Origin: Parachlamydiaceae bacterium
GTDB taxonomy: Bacteria > Chlamydiota > Chlamydiia > Chlamydiales > Parachlamydiaceae
DNA: 5,548 nt
NCBI GenBank assembly: GCA_013817115.1
Contig: JACDDG010000184.1
Location: 1 to 5,548 of the forward strand
Direction of reading: 5' to 3'
Below the pieces are notes generated by a model. That model was not told the DNA's origin and did not search any database. It worked only from the letters and a program-made list of their open reading frames with translations. How positions within the stretch are numbered: the stretch's first letter is position 1; each line of letters begins with the position of its first letter. This document shows positions 1 through 5,272 of this stretch, one piece after another. The position numbers and the translations under genes are program-made.

Positions 1-171
1 GAGCTATTGATGAGGAGCAAAGCGCGCCGGATGGCATTTTGTAGCCACTGGAAAATCAAAAAATCACTCGCTCTCGAGTATAAGACTTTAGGAATTGAGC
101 AAGGTTTTTGTTTAAATTTGGTCCAGCATTTAGAACACTGCGTTTACGCGGAAGCTAAGCATTACTTTTAA
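1..171 (+). CDS. possible 3' end of an unknown gene, cut by the window edge
   Basis: Frame 1 is open from the first base to a TAA at 169-171, giving 56 residues that end in AEAKHYF. An internal ATG lies at 10-12 with no convincing ribosome binding site before it, so if this is coding it is the tail of a gene that begins left of the window. The peptide is basic and contains four cysteines; I recognise no family. Against it: 56 open codons can occur by chance, a plausible minus-strand terminator lies inside it, and frame 3 offers a competing short tail ending in SAPDGIL at a TAG (42-44). It would be convergent with aspS. Low confidence. Confidence 0.2.
   Translation, partial: ELLMRSKARRMAFCSHWKIKKSLALEYKTLGIEQGFCLNLVQHLEHCVYAEAKHYF
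58..79 (-). terminator. candidate rho-independent terminator for aspS
   Basis: Read on the minus strand, ACTCG (79-75), loop AGAG and CGAGT (70-66) form a perfect 5-bp stem. Two bases later comes a run of six T (63-58). This is the only stem plus T-run I see downstream of aspS. It lies about 150 nt past the aspS stop, so the transcript would carry a long 3' untranslated region. The stem is short, so this is tentative. Confidence 0.4.
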
Positions 172-228
172 CGTGAGCACTTTTGTGCCGTCCTTACTTA
201 GCTCATATACCGTAATAAGTACCTACTT

Positions 229-2010
229 CTAAAGAATGTCTTTCTCTTCGAGCTCAAGCCCTAGGTCTTTAAGTTGCTGAGAGGAAACCTTCGAAGGACT
301 TTCAAGCATTAAATCACTAGCCTTTTGAGTCTTAGGGAAGGCAATCACATCGCGAATATTTTCAGTGCCTGTTAACACCATGACAAGCCGATCCAAGCCC
401 AAAGCTATCCCTAAATGTGGTGGTGTCCCATAAGAAAGGGCTTCAAGGAAAAATCCAAATTTCTCATCCAATTCCTGAGGAGTTAGATTTAATAACTCAA
501 AGATTTTTTGCTGAAGTTCGCTATTGTGGATTCTTCGGGATCCTCCTCCTAATTCATAACCATTAAGTATTACATCATAGGCCTGGGAACGTACTTTCGT
601 AGGATCACTTGCAAGCAAATGAATGTCTACAGAAATTGGAGAAGTAAAAGGGTGATGTTCACTAGCAAGTATCCTCTCAACCGGATCCCAGCTAAACAAG
701 GGGAATTCTGTTACCCATAAAAATTCGTAACTATCCGGGGCAATTAAATTTCTATCACGCCCAAGTCTTCGGCGTAAATGGTCAAGCGCCTGATTAGTTA
801 ACGCAAACTGATCGGCAACCATAAAGACCAAATCGCCTTGTTTCATTTCAAGTCGCGCAATTAGTTCCTTTTGCACATCTTCCGGAAAGAACTTTGTGAT
901 GTTGGATGCGAAACCGTCTTCTTGCAATTTCATCCATGCCAATCCTTTAATTCCCAAACGCGAGACAAAAAGTGTATAATCCTCGATCTGCTTGCGAGAA
1001 AGGTCTGCTCCTCCATTCACGCAAAGGGCTTTGACAACGCCACCTCCTGAAATTTGTTCTTGAAAAACTGAAAAATCTGATCGCACTGCAAGATCTGTTA
1101 TGTCAAACAATTCCATTCCAAAACGTAAATCCGGACGATCGCAGCCATACTTTTCCATAGCGTAAGTATGTGTCATTCGTCGAAAAGGGGTATCGATTTC
1201 TTTACCGATACATTCTTTGAAAACAACTTTTAGAAGTTGTTCAACCAAAGGCAGTAACTCTTCAGGATCGGAAAAACTTATTTCGATATCTATCTGAGTG
1301 AACTCAGGTTGACGATCCGAACGCAGATCTTCATCACGAAAACATTGGGCGATTTGAAAATAACGGTCCATGCCGGCTACCATGAGGAGCTGCTTGAAAA
1401 TCTGAGGAGATTGAGGGAGCGCATAAAAGCTACCTGGATAAATTCTTGAGGGTACAAGATAATCTCTAGCTCCTTCAGGAGTCGACTTCCCTAAAATCGG
1501 AGTTGAAATCTCCAAAAATCTTTGACTATCTAAATAATTGCGAACAGCTATCATCGCACGATGACGTATAACTAACTTTTCTGCAATGTCACCGCGACGT
1601 ATATCAAGATAACGATATTTTAAACGCAGCTCTTCATTCACATCTAGATTTTCGTCGCAAATTGAGAAAGGTGGGGTTTTCGCCTGGGAAAGAATTTCCA
1701 TTTCCTGGATGACAACTTCGATTTCGCCAGTAGACAATTTAGGATTCGCCATCCCCTCACGTCGACAACTCACTGTCCCTCTAACAGAAATGACCCATTC
1801 TGAGCGAAGCTTTTCCGCTACCTTATGCATTGCCGGATTAAGGTCAGGATCAAAAACGAGTTGTGTAACACCAAAACGATCGCGAAGGTCAATAAAAATG
1901 AGACCTCCATGATCACGGCGGCGATTGACCCATCCTGACAAAGAAATTACCCTATCAATATCTTTAGCATTAAGTTCACCACAAGAATGGCTTCTACAAA
2001 AGTTAAACAT
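229..2010 (-). CDS. aspS: aspartyl-tRNA synthetase, bacterial type, probably non-discriminating
   Basis: This 593-residue class II synthetase charges tRNA with aspartate in the cytosol. An N-terminal OB-fold anticodon domain (about 1-110) contains GWVNRRRDHGG. The catalytic core has the flipping loop STPEGARDYL (176-185), QSPQ (200-203), motif 2 with FRDE (Arg225) and QPEFTQID, and motif 3 GLDR (Arg541). A bacterial GAD-type insertion occupies about 285-420. Length is normal for the family. His34 and Gly86 stand where E. coli's discriminating enzyme has Leu and Lys. In Pseudomonas aeruginosa these positions are linked to also accepting tRNA-Asn, which then needs GatCAB to make Asn-tRNA. The start at 2010 is preceded by GAGAAG (2020-2015) at 4 nt. 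In Chlamydia aspS follows hisS; here no hisS lies upstream, and the gene appears to be transcribed alone. Family assignment is very secure; the tRNA specificity is inferred. Confidence 0.98.
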   Translation of the reverse strand: MFNFCRSHSCGELNAKDIDRVISLSGWVNRRRDHGGLIFIDLRDRFGVTQLVFDPDLNPAMHKVAEKLRSEWVISVRGTVSCRREGMANPKLSTGEIEVVIQEMEILSQAKTPPFSICDENLDVNEELRLKYRYLDIRRGDIAEKLVIRHRAMIAVRNYLDSQRFLEISTPILGKSTPEGARDYLVPSRIYPGSFYALPQSPQIFKQLLMVAGMDRYFQIAQCFRDEDLRSDRQPEFTQIDIEISFSDPEELLPLVEQLLKVVFKECIGKEIDTPFRRMTHTYAMEKYGCDRPDLRFGMELFDITDLAVRSDFSVFQEQISGGGVVKALCVNGGADLSRKQIEDYTLFVSRLGIKGLAWMKLQEDGFASNITKFFPEDVQKELIARLEMKQGDLVFMVADQFALTNQALDHLRRRLGRDRNLIAPDSYEFLWVTEFPLFSWDPVERILASEHHPFTSPISVDIHLLASDPTKVRSQAYDVILNGYELGGGSRRIHNSELQQKIFELLNLTPQELDEKFGFFLEALSYGTPPHLGIALGLDRLVMVLTGTENIRDVIAFPKTQKASDLMLESPSKVSSQQLKDLGLELEEKDIL

Positions 2011-2037
2011 GTAACTTCTCGCGATTTAAATATTTTA

Positions 2038-2043
2038 TTGACA
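2038..2043 (+). promoter_or_regulatory. perfect -35-like hexamer TTGACA, no good -10 partner
   Basis: TTGACA matches the sigma-70/sigma-66 -35 consensus exactly and faces the small exported-protein gene at 2164. At 17-bp spacing the -10 position reads TACTTC, a poor match. TAGAAT (2067-2072) is better but 23 bp away, which is too far for a standard promoter. It may be half of a weak or activator-dependent promoter, or chance. Confidence 0.25.
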
Positions 2044-2076
2044 GGCAATTCGAAACCGAATACTTCTAGAATAGAC

Positions 2077-2091
2077 TTTGTTTTAAACAAA
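2077..2091. promoter_or_regulatory. 15-nt palindrome in the aspS / small-gene divergent region
   Basis: TTTGTTT and AAACAAA form perfect 7-nt arms around a single T (2084). The site is midway between two divergent genes, where a regulator could reach both promoters. It is A+T rich, so chance is possible; no known operator is recognised. Confidence 0.25.
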
Positions 2092-2100
2092 ACATAGTTT

Positions 2101-2118
2101 TAATCCGAAGCCGGATTA
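2101..2118. repeat. perfect 7-bp inverted repeat with 4-nt loop
   Basis: TAATCCG (2101-2107), loop AAGC and CGGATTA (2112-2118) pair perfectly. No T-run follows on either strand, so it is not a standard terminator. It lies 46 nt before the small gene's start codon and would be either an operator-like DNA palindrome or a hairpin in the 5' untranslated RNA. It overlaps the 12-nt match to the end of the long palindrome at 4472-4635. Confidence 0.4.
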
Positions 2119-2153
2119 TACCGAAGTGTCCAAGAGTCATATTACATTTCTTT

Positions 2154-2159
2154 AGGAGG
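2154..2159 (+). promoter_or_regulatory. perfect Shine-Dalgarno AGGAGG for the small exported protein
   Basis: AGGAGG sits four bases before the ATG at 2164. It is the strongest ribosome binding site in the window. It fixes the start codon and suggests that this small gene is translated well. Confidence 0.8.
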
Positions 2160-2163
2160 ATTT

Positions 2164-2427
2164 ATGCTAAAGATTTCTCGAAAATATATTAAAATAACAC
2201 TTTTTGCAAATCTAATATTGGTGGGTGGAAATTTGTCAGCTAGTCCAGAACAAAGCCGAATCGATGCTGTTCATCGTGAGGAACAACGCTTAGAGGACCA
2301 ACGTCTTGAAAGTGCACGCATAGATCAGCAGCTACAGCAGCAACGCTTAGAGCACAATCTTCAAAATCGTCGTCAAGATAATCGAAGATTAGACAACGCT
2401 CGTTGGGACAGACAACACGGAAGGTAA
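2164..2427 (+). CDS. small exported protein with degenerate RLExx pentad repeats, function unknown
   Basis: The 87-residue product starts with a Sec-type signal peptide: basic KISRKYIK, a hydrophobic stretch around 11-22, and likely cleavage after LSA (about residue 26). The mature part (about 61 residues) is hydrophilic, rich in Arg, Gln, Glu and Asp, and lacks Cys. It is built on a five-residue rhythm R-[L/I/W]-[D/E]-x-x: RID at 32, RLE at 42 and 47, RID at 52, RLE at 61, RLD at 75 and RWD at 80, with weaker units between. This predicts a continuous, highly charged helix. It is not the canonical A(D/N)Lxx pentapeptide family. The strong AGGAGG at 4 nt and the signal peptide argue for a real gene, probably periplasmic or secreted. 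It stands alone, divergent from aspS and convergent with the barrel-protein gene. I do not recognise the family and assign no function. Confidence 0.8.
   Translation: MLKISRKYIKITLFANLILVGGNLSASPEQSRIDAVHREEQRLEDQRLESARIDQQLQQQRLEHNLQNRRQDNRRLDNARWDRQHGR
2284..2352 (+). repeat. 12-nt direct repeat inside the small exported-protein gene
   Basis: CAACGCTTAGAG occurs at 2284-2295 and again at 2341-2352, both in the same reading frame (Gln-Arg-Leu-Glu) and 57 nt (19 codons) apart. Synonymous RLE units between them use other codons (CGTCTTGAA). This suggests that the repeat tract grew by duplication and later drifted. Confidence 0.6.
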
Positions 2428-2441
2428 TTTATTCAATCACA

Positions 2442-2467
2442 CCCGCATCTGGAAACCAGAAAGCGGG
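2442..2467. terminator. GC-rich hairpin between convergent genes, possible bidirectional terminator
   Basis: CCCGC (2442-2446) pairs with GCGGG (2463-2467) and the inner CTGG (2449-2452) pairs with CCAG (2456-2459) around an AAA loop; small bulges separate the two stems. It occupies the 58-nt gap between the plus-strand small gene and the minus-strand barrel gene, where a shared terminator is expected. Neither side has a clear T-run, so intrinsic termination would be weak. Confidence 0.4.
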
Positions 2468-2485
2468 GATGATAGGAGACAAAGA

Positions 2486-3415
2486 CTAGAAAATGTAGCC
2501 TAGGTCTAAGCGTACTGAACCTGAAGACCATGAGATATCATCACGGTTAGTATCAGAGAAATACTTTCTGTAAGCAATGCTAGCATCTACATACATGTTT
2601 TCGTTAAGCATGTAATATGTTCCAAGCCTGAATAACGGACCGTAGAAAGTTTTTGTACGACGGTAGCCATCGATGTATTCTCTGTCAGTGTGGGAATTAG
2701 CTAGACGGCGTGCTCTTCCGAAATGGAATTCGAATGCACCGTATAGATTCCAGCACTCAGGAGAATTATAAATGAAATCTAAGCCAAGGTAAGGACCCCA
2801 CCAGTTAGAACGGAAATTGCTATGTCGACCATCTTTATGGCATAATTCCTCGAAAGAGTTGAAAGAAGCATCATTAAATGCTGTTCTGCCTTTAACTCTA
2901 AGATGCTGATGGTTCACTGCAAATCCAACAACCGGAGCAAGTTTGAATGTCTCACATCCGCACTCGAAAGGATAAGCGAAAGCAACATCGAAATCCCAAA
3001 CGTAGCTAGATCTTCTAATATCGTTGTGGACTACGCTCTTACGGAAATCACCTTCAACAATACAACCTGAACGATGAAACTGATCAACAGTATCACGGTC
3101 TTCTACTTTAAGCTGTTCGCGAACGTCTCCATCCACAACAAAGCCCCAATCAAAACACCCTCTCACGTATGCATCACAGCATCCTAAAGTTGATCGAAAT
3201 TGTGTTCCTATAGTGACAATCTCCAAATTTTTGAAATGGCGATCAGATTTTGCGCGTGGATTTACGGATCCGCGCTCATTGATATTCAGCGTAATGCTGT
3301 CCTGGCGATAGCCTACGCCTACTTGAATCATAGTTATGTCGGCAGGCAAAAGGGCTGCACACGACAGCAAGGCAGTGGTTGCAACTGCTGCTAAGTTAAA
3401 AATTGTTCTTCTCAT
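2486..3415 (-). CDS. cysteine-rich outer-membrane beta-barrel protein, chlamydial porin-like
   Basis: From the start I choose, the product has 309 residues. A signal peptide (MRRTIFNLAAVATTALLSCAALLPA, about 1-25) precedes a mature protein beginning near DITMIQVGVGYR. The mature part has many amphipathic strand-like segments (VDASIAYRKYF, SVRLDLGYIF) and ends in aromatic Phe, the usual C-terminal signal for BAM-dependent barrels. Eight cysteines remain (79, 80, 87, 118, 152, 154, 192, 221), fitting the disulfide-cross-linked outer membranes of Chlamydiae. Size and pattern resemble the PomS/PomT-type porins of Protochlamydia or MOMP-like proteins, but that subfamily link is inferred. An upstream in-frame ATG at 3514 would add 33 residues. 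I reject it because AGAGGT lies 3 nt before the 3415 start, the signal peptide begins there, and a promoter candidate lies within the extension. LLSC formally fits a lipobox, but hydrophobic residues continue past it. Confidence 0.8.
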   Translation of the reverse strand: MRRTIFNLAAVATTALLSCAALLPADITMIQVGVGYRQDSITLNINERGSVNPRAKSDRHFKNLEIVTIGTQFRSTLGCCDAYVRGCFDWGFVVDGDVREQLKVEDRDTVDQFHRSGCIVEGDFRKSVVHNDIRRSSYVWDFDVAFAYPFECGCETFKLAPVVGFAVNHQHLRVKGRTAFNDASFNSFEELCHKDGRHSNFRSNWWGPYLGLDFIYNSPECWNLYGAFEFHFGRARRLANSHTDREYIDGYRRTKTFYGPLFRLGTYYMLNENMYVDASIAYRKYFSDTNRDDISWSSGSVRLDLGYIF

Positions 3416-3418
3416 AAG

Positions 3419-3424
3419 ACCTCT
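3419..3424 (-). promoter_or_regulatory. Shine-Dalgarno AGAGGT that decides the barrel-protein start
   Basis: On the minus strand AGAGGT ends 3 nt before the ATG at 3415-3413. The spacing matches that of the small exported-protein gene. It supports the 309-residue product over the 342-residue one. Confidence 0.65.
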
Positions 3425-3447
3425 GTGTTTGATATGGATCTGCCAAT

Positions 3448-3476
3448 AAAGTATTGAAAAAAGATAAATTTGACAA
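3448..3476 (-). promoter_or_regulatory. sigma-66/sigma-70-like promoter for the barrel-protein gene
   Basis: On the minus strand TTGTCA (3476-3471) is followed by exactly 17 bp and TACTTT (3453-3448). The -35 box matches five of six consensus bases and the -10 box four of six. Transcription would begin near 3441, leaving a leader of about 25 nt with the Shine-Dalgarno site. This is the best promoter in the window by spacing and position. Confidence 0.5.
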
Positions 3477-3661
3477 CTAAATTTCATCAAAAATTTGGCA
3501 TATAATGGAAGCAAAACTTTAAGTGACTGAGAGTAAATTGGTTAACGTCATTAAGGCGTAAAGATAAATTTTCGTATTCTTTCTGTGGGATAGTAAATTT
3601 TGACCCTCATCTAACACAAATCAGTAAAAAACCCTTTTTTTTCGCGATTGAAAAATACCTC

Positions 3662-3691
3662 TTGCTTTCTGAATTTTCCATAATCTATAAC
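3662..3691 (+). promoter_or_regulatory. candidate promoter for the sugar transferase
   Basis: TTGCTT (3662-3667) and TATAAC (3686-3691) are 18 bp apart. The -10 box matches five of six consensus bases, the -35 box only three. Transcription would start near 3698, just before the leader reading frame at 3714. Confidence 0.4.
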
Positions 3692-3713
3692 GGTATATAT
3701 CAAGTTGGAGTTT

Positions 3714-3767
3714 ATGAGCACACCATGCCGATTATATTGTCGCAATTTAATCGACTTGATGTACTAA
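3714..3767 (+). CDS. possible 17-codon leader peptide upstream of the sugar transferase
   Basis: ATG at 3714 follows GGAG (3707-3710) by 3 nt and opens a frame encoding MSTPCRLYCRNLIDLMY, ending at TAA 3765-3767, 26 nt before the transferase ATG. Its ribosome binding site looks better than that of the transferase itself. A second ATG at 3724 opens an overlapping 18-codon frame (MPIILSQFNRLDVLNEIP) without a good site. Both are short enough to be chance. If translated, ribosomes here could modulate the downstream gene. CRNL also occurs at residues 6-9 of the transferase. Confidence 0.25.
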   Translation: MSTPCRLYCRNLIDLMY

Positions 3768-3793
3768 ACGAGATCCCGTGAAAGTGAGATTTT

Positions 3794-4468
3794 ATGAAGA
3801 AATTTTTTTGTCGAAATCTATCTTATGAATATGATGGAACCTTATTTGCAATAAGACATAAGCCTCTGAAACGCATTTTTGATATTGTTTTTAGTTTGCT
3901 GGTATTTTTATTTTTATTTCCCGTGTTTCTTGTAATTGCTTTGTTAGTGAAGTATTCATCACGCGGACCCATATTTTACTCCCATGAACGCCTTGCTAGA
4001 GGTGGCATTCCATTTCCATGTTACAAATTCCGCACAATGTATTCTGATGGAGGAAAACGCCTGGAAGAGCTATTAAACACTTCTCCGGACATTAAAAAAG
4101 AATGGGAAGAAACATATAAACTTAAAAATGATCCTCGCATAACTCCTATAGGCAGGTTTTTGCGAAAGAGTTCCTTGGATGAACTGCCACAATTTTGGAA
4201 TGTTCTAAAGGGTGATCTGAGTGTGGTTGGACCGCGACCAGTAGTACAACAAGAGATGCAGAAACATTTTGGTGAAAAGGCAACGGTTATACTTTCTGTA
4301 CGACCAGGCCTTACAGGCATATGGCAAGTTTCTGGCCGCAATGACACTGCCTACACAAAACGCATTCAATTGGATGAAATTTACGTAGATACACAATCAT
4401 TGTTATTGGACATAAAACTAATTGCCAAAACAATCCCTGCGATGTTATCCTCACGTGGAGCCTACTAA
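3794..4468 (+). CDS. monotopic phosphoglycosyl transferase (undecaprenyl-phosphate sugar phosphotransferase)
   Basis: The 224-residue enzyme belongs to the bacterial sugar transferase family (Bac_transf; WbaP, WcaJ, ExoY, PglC). Family members move a sugar-1-phosphate from a nucleotide sugar to undecaprenyl phosphate, the first membrane step of O-antigen, capsule or exopolysaccharide assembly on the cytoplasmic face. A hydrophobic helix (about 29-52, with break-forming Pro43) is the re-entrant anchor. Then come YKFRTM (77-82), the catalytic pair Asp129-Glu130 in SSLDELPQFWNVLKGD, GPRP (146-149), RPGLTGIWQVSGR (170-182) and a C-terminal GAY typical of the WbaP branch. It is the short, core-only form, without the extra N-terminal membrane domains of full-length WbaP or WcaJ. 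The Shine-Dalgarno before ATG 3794 is weak (AGTGAG). No other glycan gene is adjacent, so sugar specificity cannot be read. Confidence 0.93.
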   Translation: MKKFFCRNLSYEYDGTLFAIRHKPLKRIFDIVFSLLVFLFLFPVFLVIALLVKYSSRGPIFYSHERLARGGIPFPCYKFRTMYSDGGKRLEELLNTSPDIKKEWEETYKLKNDPRITPIGRFLRKSSLDELPQFWNVLKGDLSVVGPRPVVQQEMQKHFGEKATVILSVRPGLTGIWQVSGRNDTAYTKRIQLDEIYVDTQSLLLDIKLIAKTIPAMLSSRGAY

Positions 4469-4471
4469 ATA

Positions 4472-4635
4472 TTATACCGAAGAGCGTTCAAAGTTTGGTT
4501 TTTGGCAAAGAGAAAGCTCCCGCCATTAAGCGATCAAAAATGATCCCATATTATAATATTGGGTCATTTTTGATCGCTTAATCCCGGGGCTTTCTCAAAG
4601 CCAAAAATCCAAAATTTGAACGCTCTTCGGTATAA
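4472..4635. repeat. 164-bp near-perfect palindrome, MITE-like
   Basis: The two 82-nt halves are mirror complements about a centre between 4553 and 4554. The outer 21 nt (from TTATACCGAAGAGCG) pair perfectly with the right end. A further 19-nt perfect block (ATTAAGCGATCAAAAATGA, 4525-4543) pairs with its partner at 4564-4582. Between them lie a few mismatches, two compensating single-base gaps and an AAA/AAA internal loop, and the apex is ATATTATAATAT. It begins 3 nt after the transferase stop, encodes nothing, and would form one long hairpin in RNA. The ends TA-TACCG...CGGTA-TA could be inverted termini flanked by a duplicated TA, as in IS630/Tc1-type miniature elements, but palindromic ends make the duplication impossible to prove here. 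It may also end or stabilise the transferase mRNA. Confidence 0.85.
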
Positions 4636-4727
4636 ACAGTAATAGATTGACGGTAGCTTACAAATATGAGGGGAGGCTAGAATTCTTCGAAACCTGCTGC
4701 TTGCTCTCTATTCTAATCAGGTAAAGA

Positions 4728-5231
4728 ATGAATTTAAGAACTTGTAATATTGCGACACCGTTTATTTTTTCTTTGGTAGCTTTCTTAATTATTCCGATTA
4801 TTTGGCCGACCATCAAGTTATTTTTTTTCGCGCCGTTTATAATTATTACATTATACCAGCTATCCTATATCGGATGTTTATGGACCTCTCTTTGCTGTGG
4901 GCTGGCGATTGATTGCTTGTCAGTGCATCCGTTCTTTGGTCTGAATGCCTTTACCTACACATTAACGACATTTTTGTTATACCCTCAAAGAGTGCACTTT
5001 TTTTCTGATCGTGCAAGCACTTTACCTTTGATGACAGCTGTTTTCTCTTTTGCGGTGACTGTAATTTCGATGTTGTGGGCTTCTATTTTTGAAAGGAAGC
5101 AACTTTTTTCATGGAATCTATTGTATACAGATCTTTTCTTAATGCCACTTGCTGACAGTTTGTATGCTCTCATATTTTTTGTTTGGATTTCAAAAATCAC
5201 AACGCAGTATTTGCGTAGTAGACGGGCTTAG
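4728..5231 (+). CDS. multi-spanning membrane protein, putative MreD-like rod-shape protein
   Basis: The 167-residue product is strongly hydrophobic, with about five or six membrane segments (roughly 10-26, 31-48, 50-63, 71-87, 99-121, 135-155) and a basic C-terminus (YLRSRRA). Length, topology and the central GLAIDCLSVHPFFGLNAFTYTL (58-79: G-L-x-x-D, then P-F-x-G-L-N-A and an aromatic) follow the pattern of MreD, the small inner-membrane subunit of the MreBCD elongasome that guides peptidoglycan synthesis. That is an inference from pattern; no mreB or mreC is adjacent in this window. The start is fixed by an in-frame TAA at 4722-4724, six bases before the ATG. AGG (4719-4721) is a weak ribosome site at 6 nt. 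The palindrome upstream and the 259-nt gap suggest transcription separate from the transferase. Alternative: a Chlamydiae-specific membrane protein of unknown role. Confidence 0.75.
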   Translation: MNLRTCNIATPFIFSLVAFLIIPIIWPTIKLFFFAPFIIITLYQLSYIGCLWTSLCCGLAIDCLSVHPFFGLNAFTYTLTTFLLYPQRVHFFSDRASTLPLMTAVFSFAVTVISMLWASIFERKQLFSWNLLYTDLFLMPLADSLYALIFFVWISKITTQYLRSRRA

Positions 5232-5272
5232 AAGAGAATAAGGAGTTTGCGAACTTTTAACGCAGAGATGAG

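Larger units (their letters stand above)
3416..3793. other. 378-bp divergent intergenic region
   Basis: This stretch separates the minus-strand barrel gene from the plus-strand sugar transferase. It holds a promoter candidate for each, a 17-codon leader frame before the transferase, and a 12-nt direct repeat (AAAGATAAATTT at 3460-3471 and 3560-3571, exactly 100 nt apart). The middle (about 3477-3660) is A+T rich with no further gene, tRNA or convincing hairpin that I can see. Confidence 0.6.

Noticed and set aside
1709..1912. 67-codon plus-strand frame opposite aspS
   Set aside because: It is antisense to a conserved synthetase, with no family resemblance and no ribosome site.
2644..3364. 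LLSC in the barrel protein's signal peptide as a lipobox (lipoprotein)
   Set aside because: The hydrophobic run continues to LLPA after the cysteine and the rest is a beta-barrel ending in Phe, so cleavage after LPA is more likely.
3200..3394. 64-codon plus-strand frame opposite the barrel-protein gene
   Set aside because: It is a shadow of the signal-peptide and first-strand region on the other strand, with no independent support.
3416..3514. N-terminal extension of the barrel protein from ATG 3514
   Set aside because: No good ribosome site precedes 3514. The extension contains a promoter with 17-bp spacing and the true Shine-Dalgarno. It would also put 33 residues before a textbook signal peptide.
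4021..4396. Two minus-strand frames opposite the sugar transferase (108 and 63 codons)
   Set aside because: They are antisense to strongly conserved catalytic motifs, so the plus strand is clearly the coding one.
4472..4635. The long palindrome as a standard rho-independent terminator, CRISPR repeat or integron attC site
   Set aside because: No T-run follows the stem, the arms are far longer than a terminator needs, there is one copy with no spacer array, and no attC core sites or integrase are present.
4985..5200. 71-codon minus-strand frame opposite the MreD-like gene
   Set aside because: It is antisense to a membrane protein whose plus-strand frame has a coherent topology.
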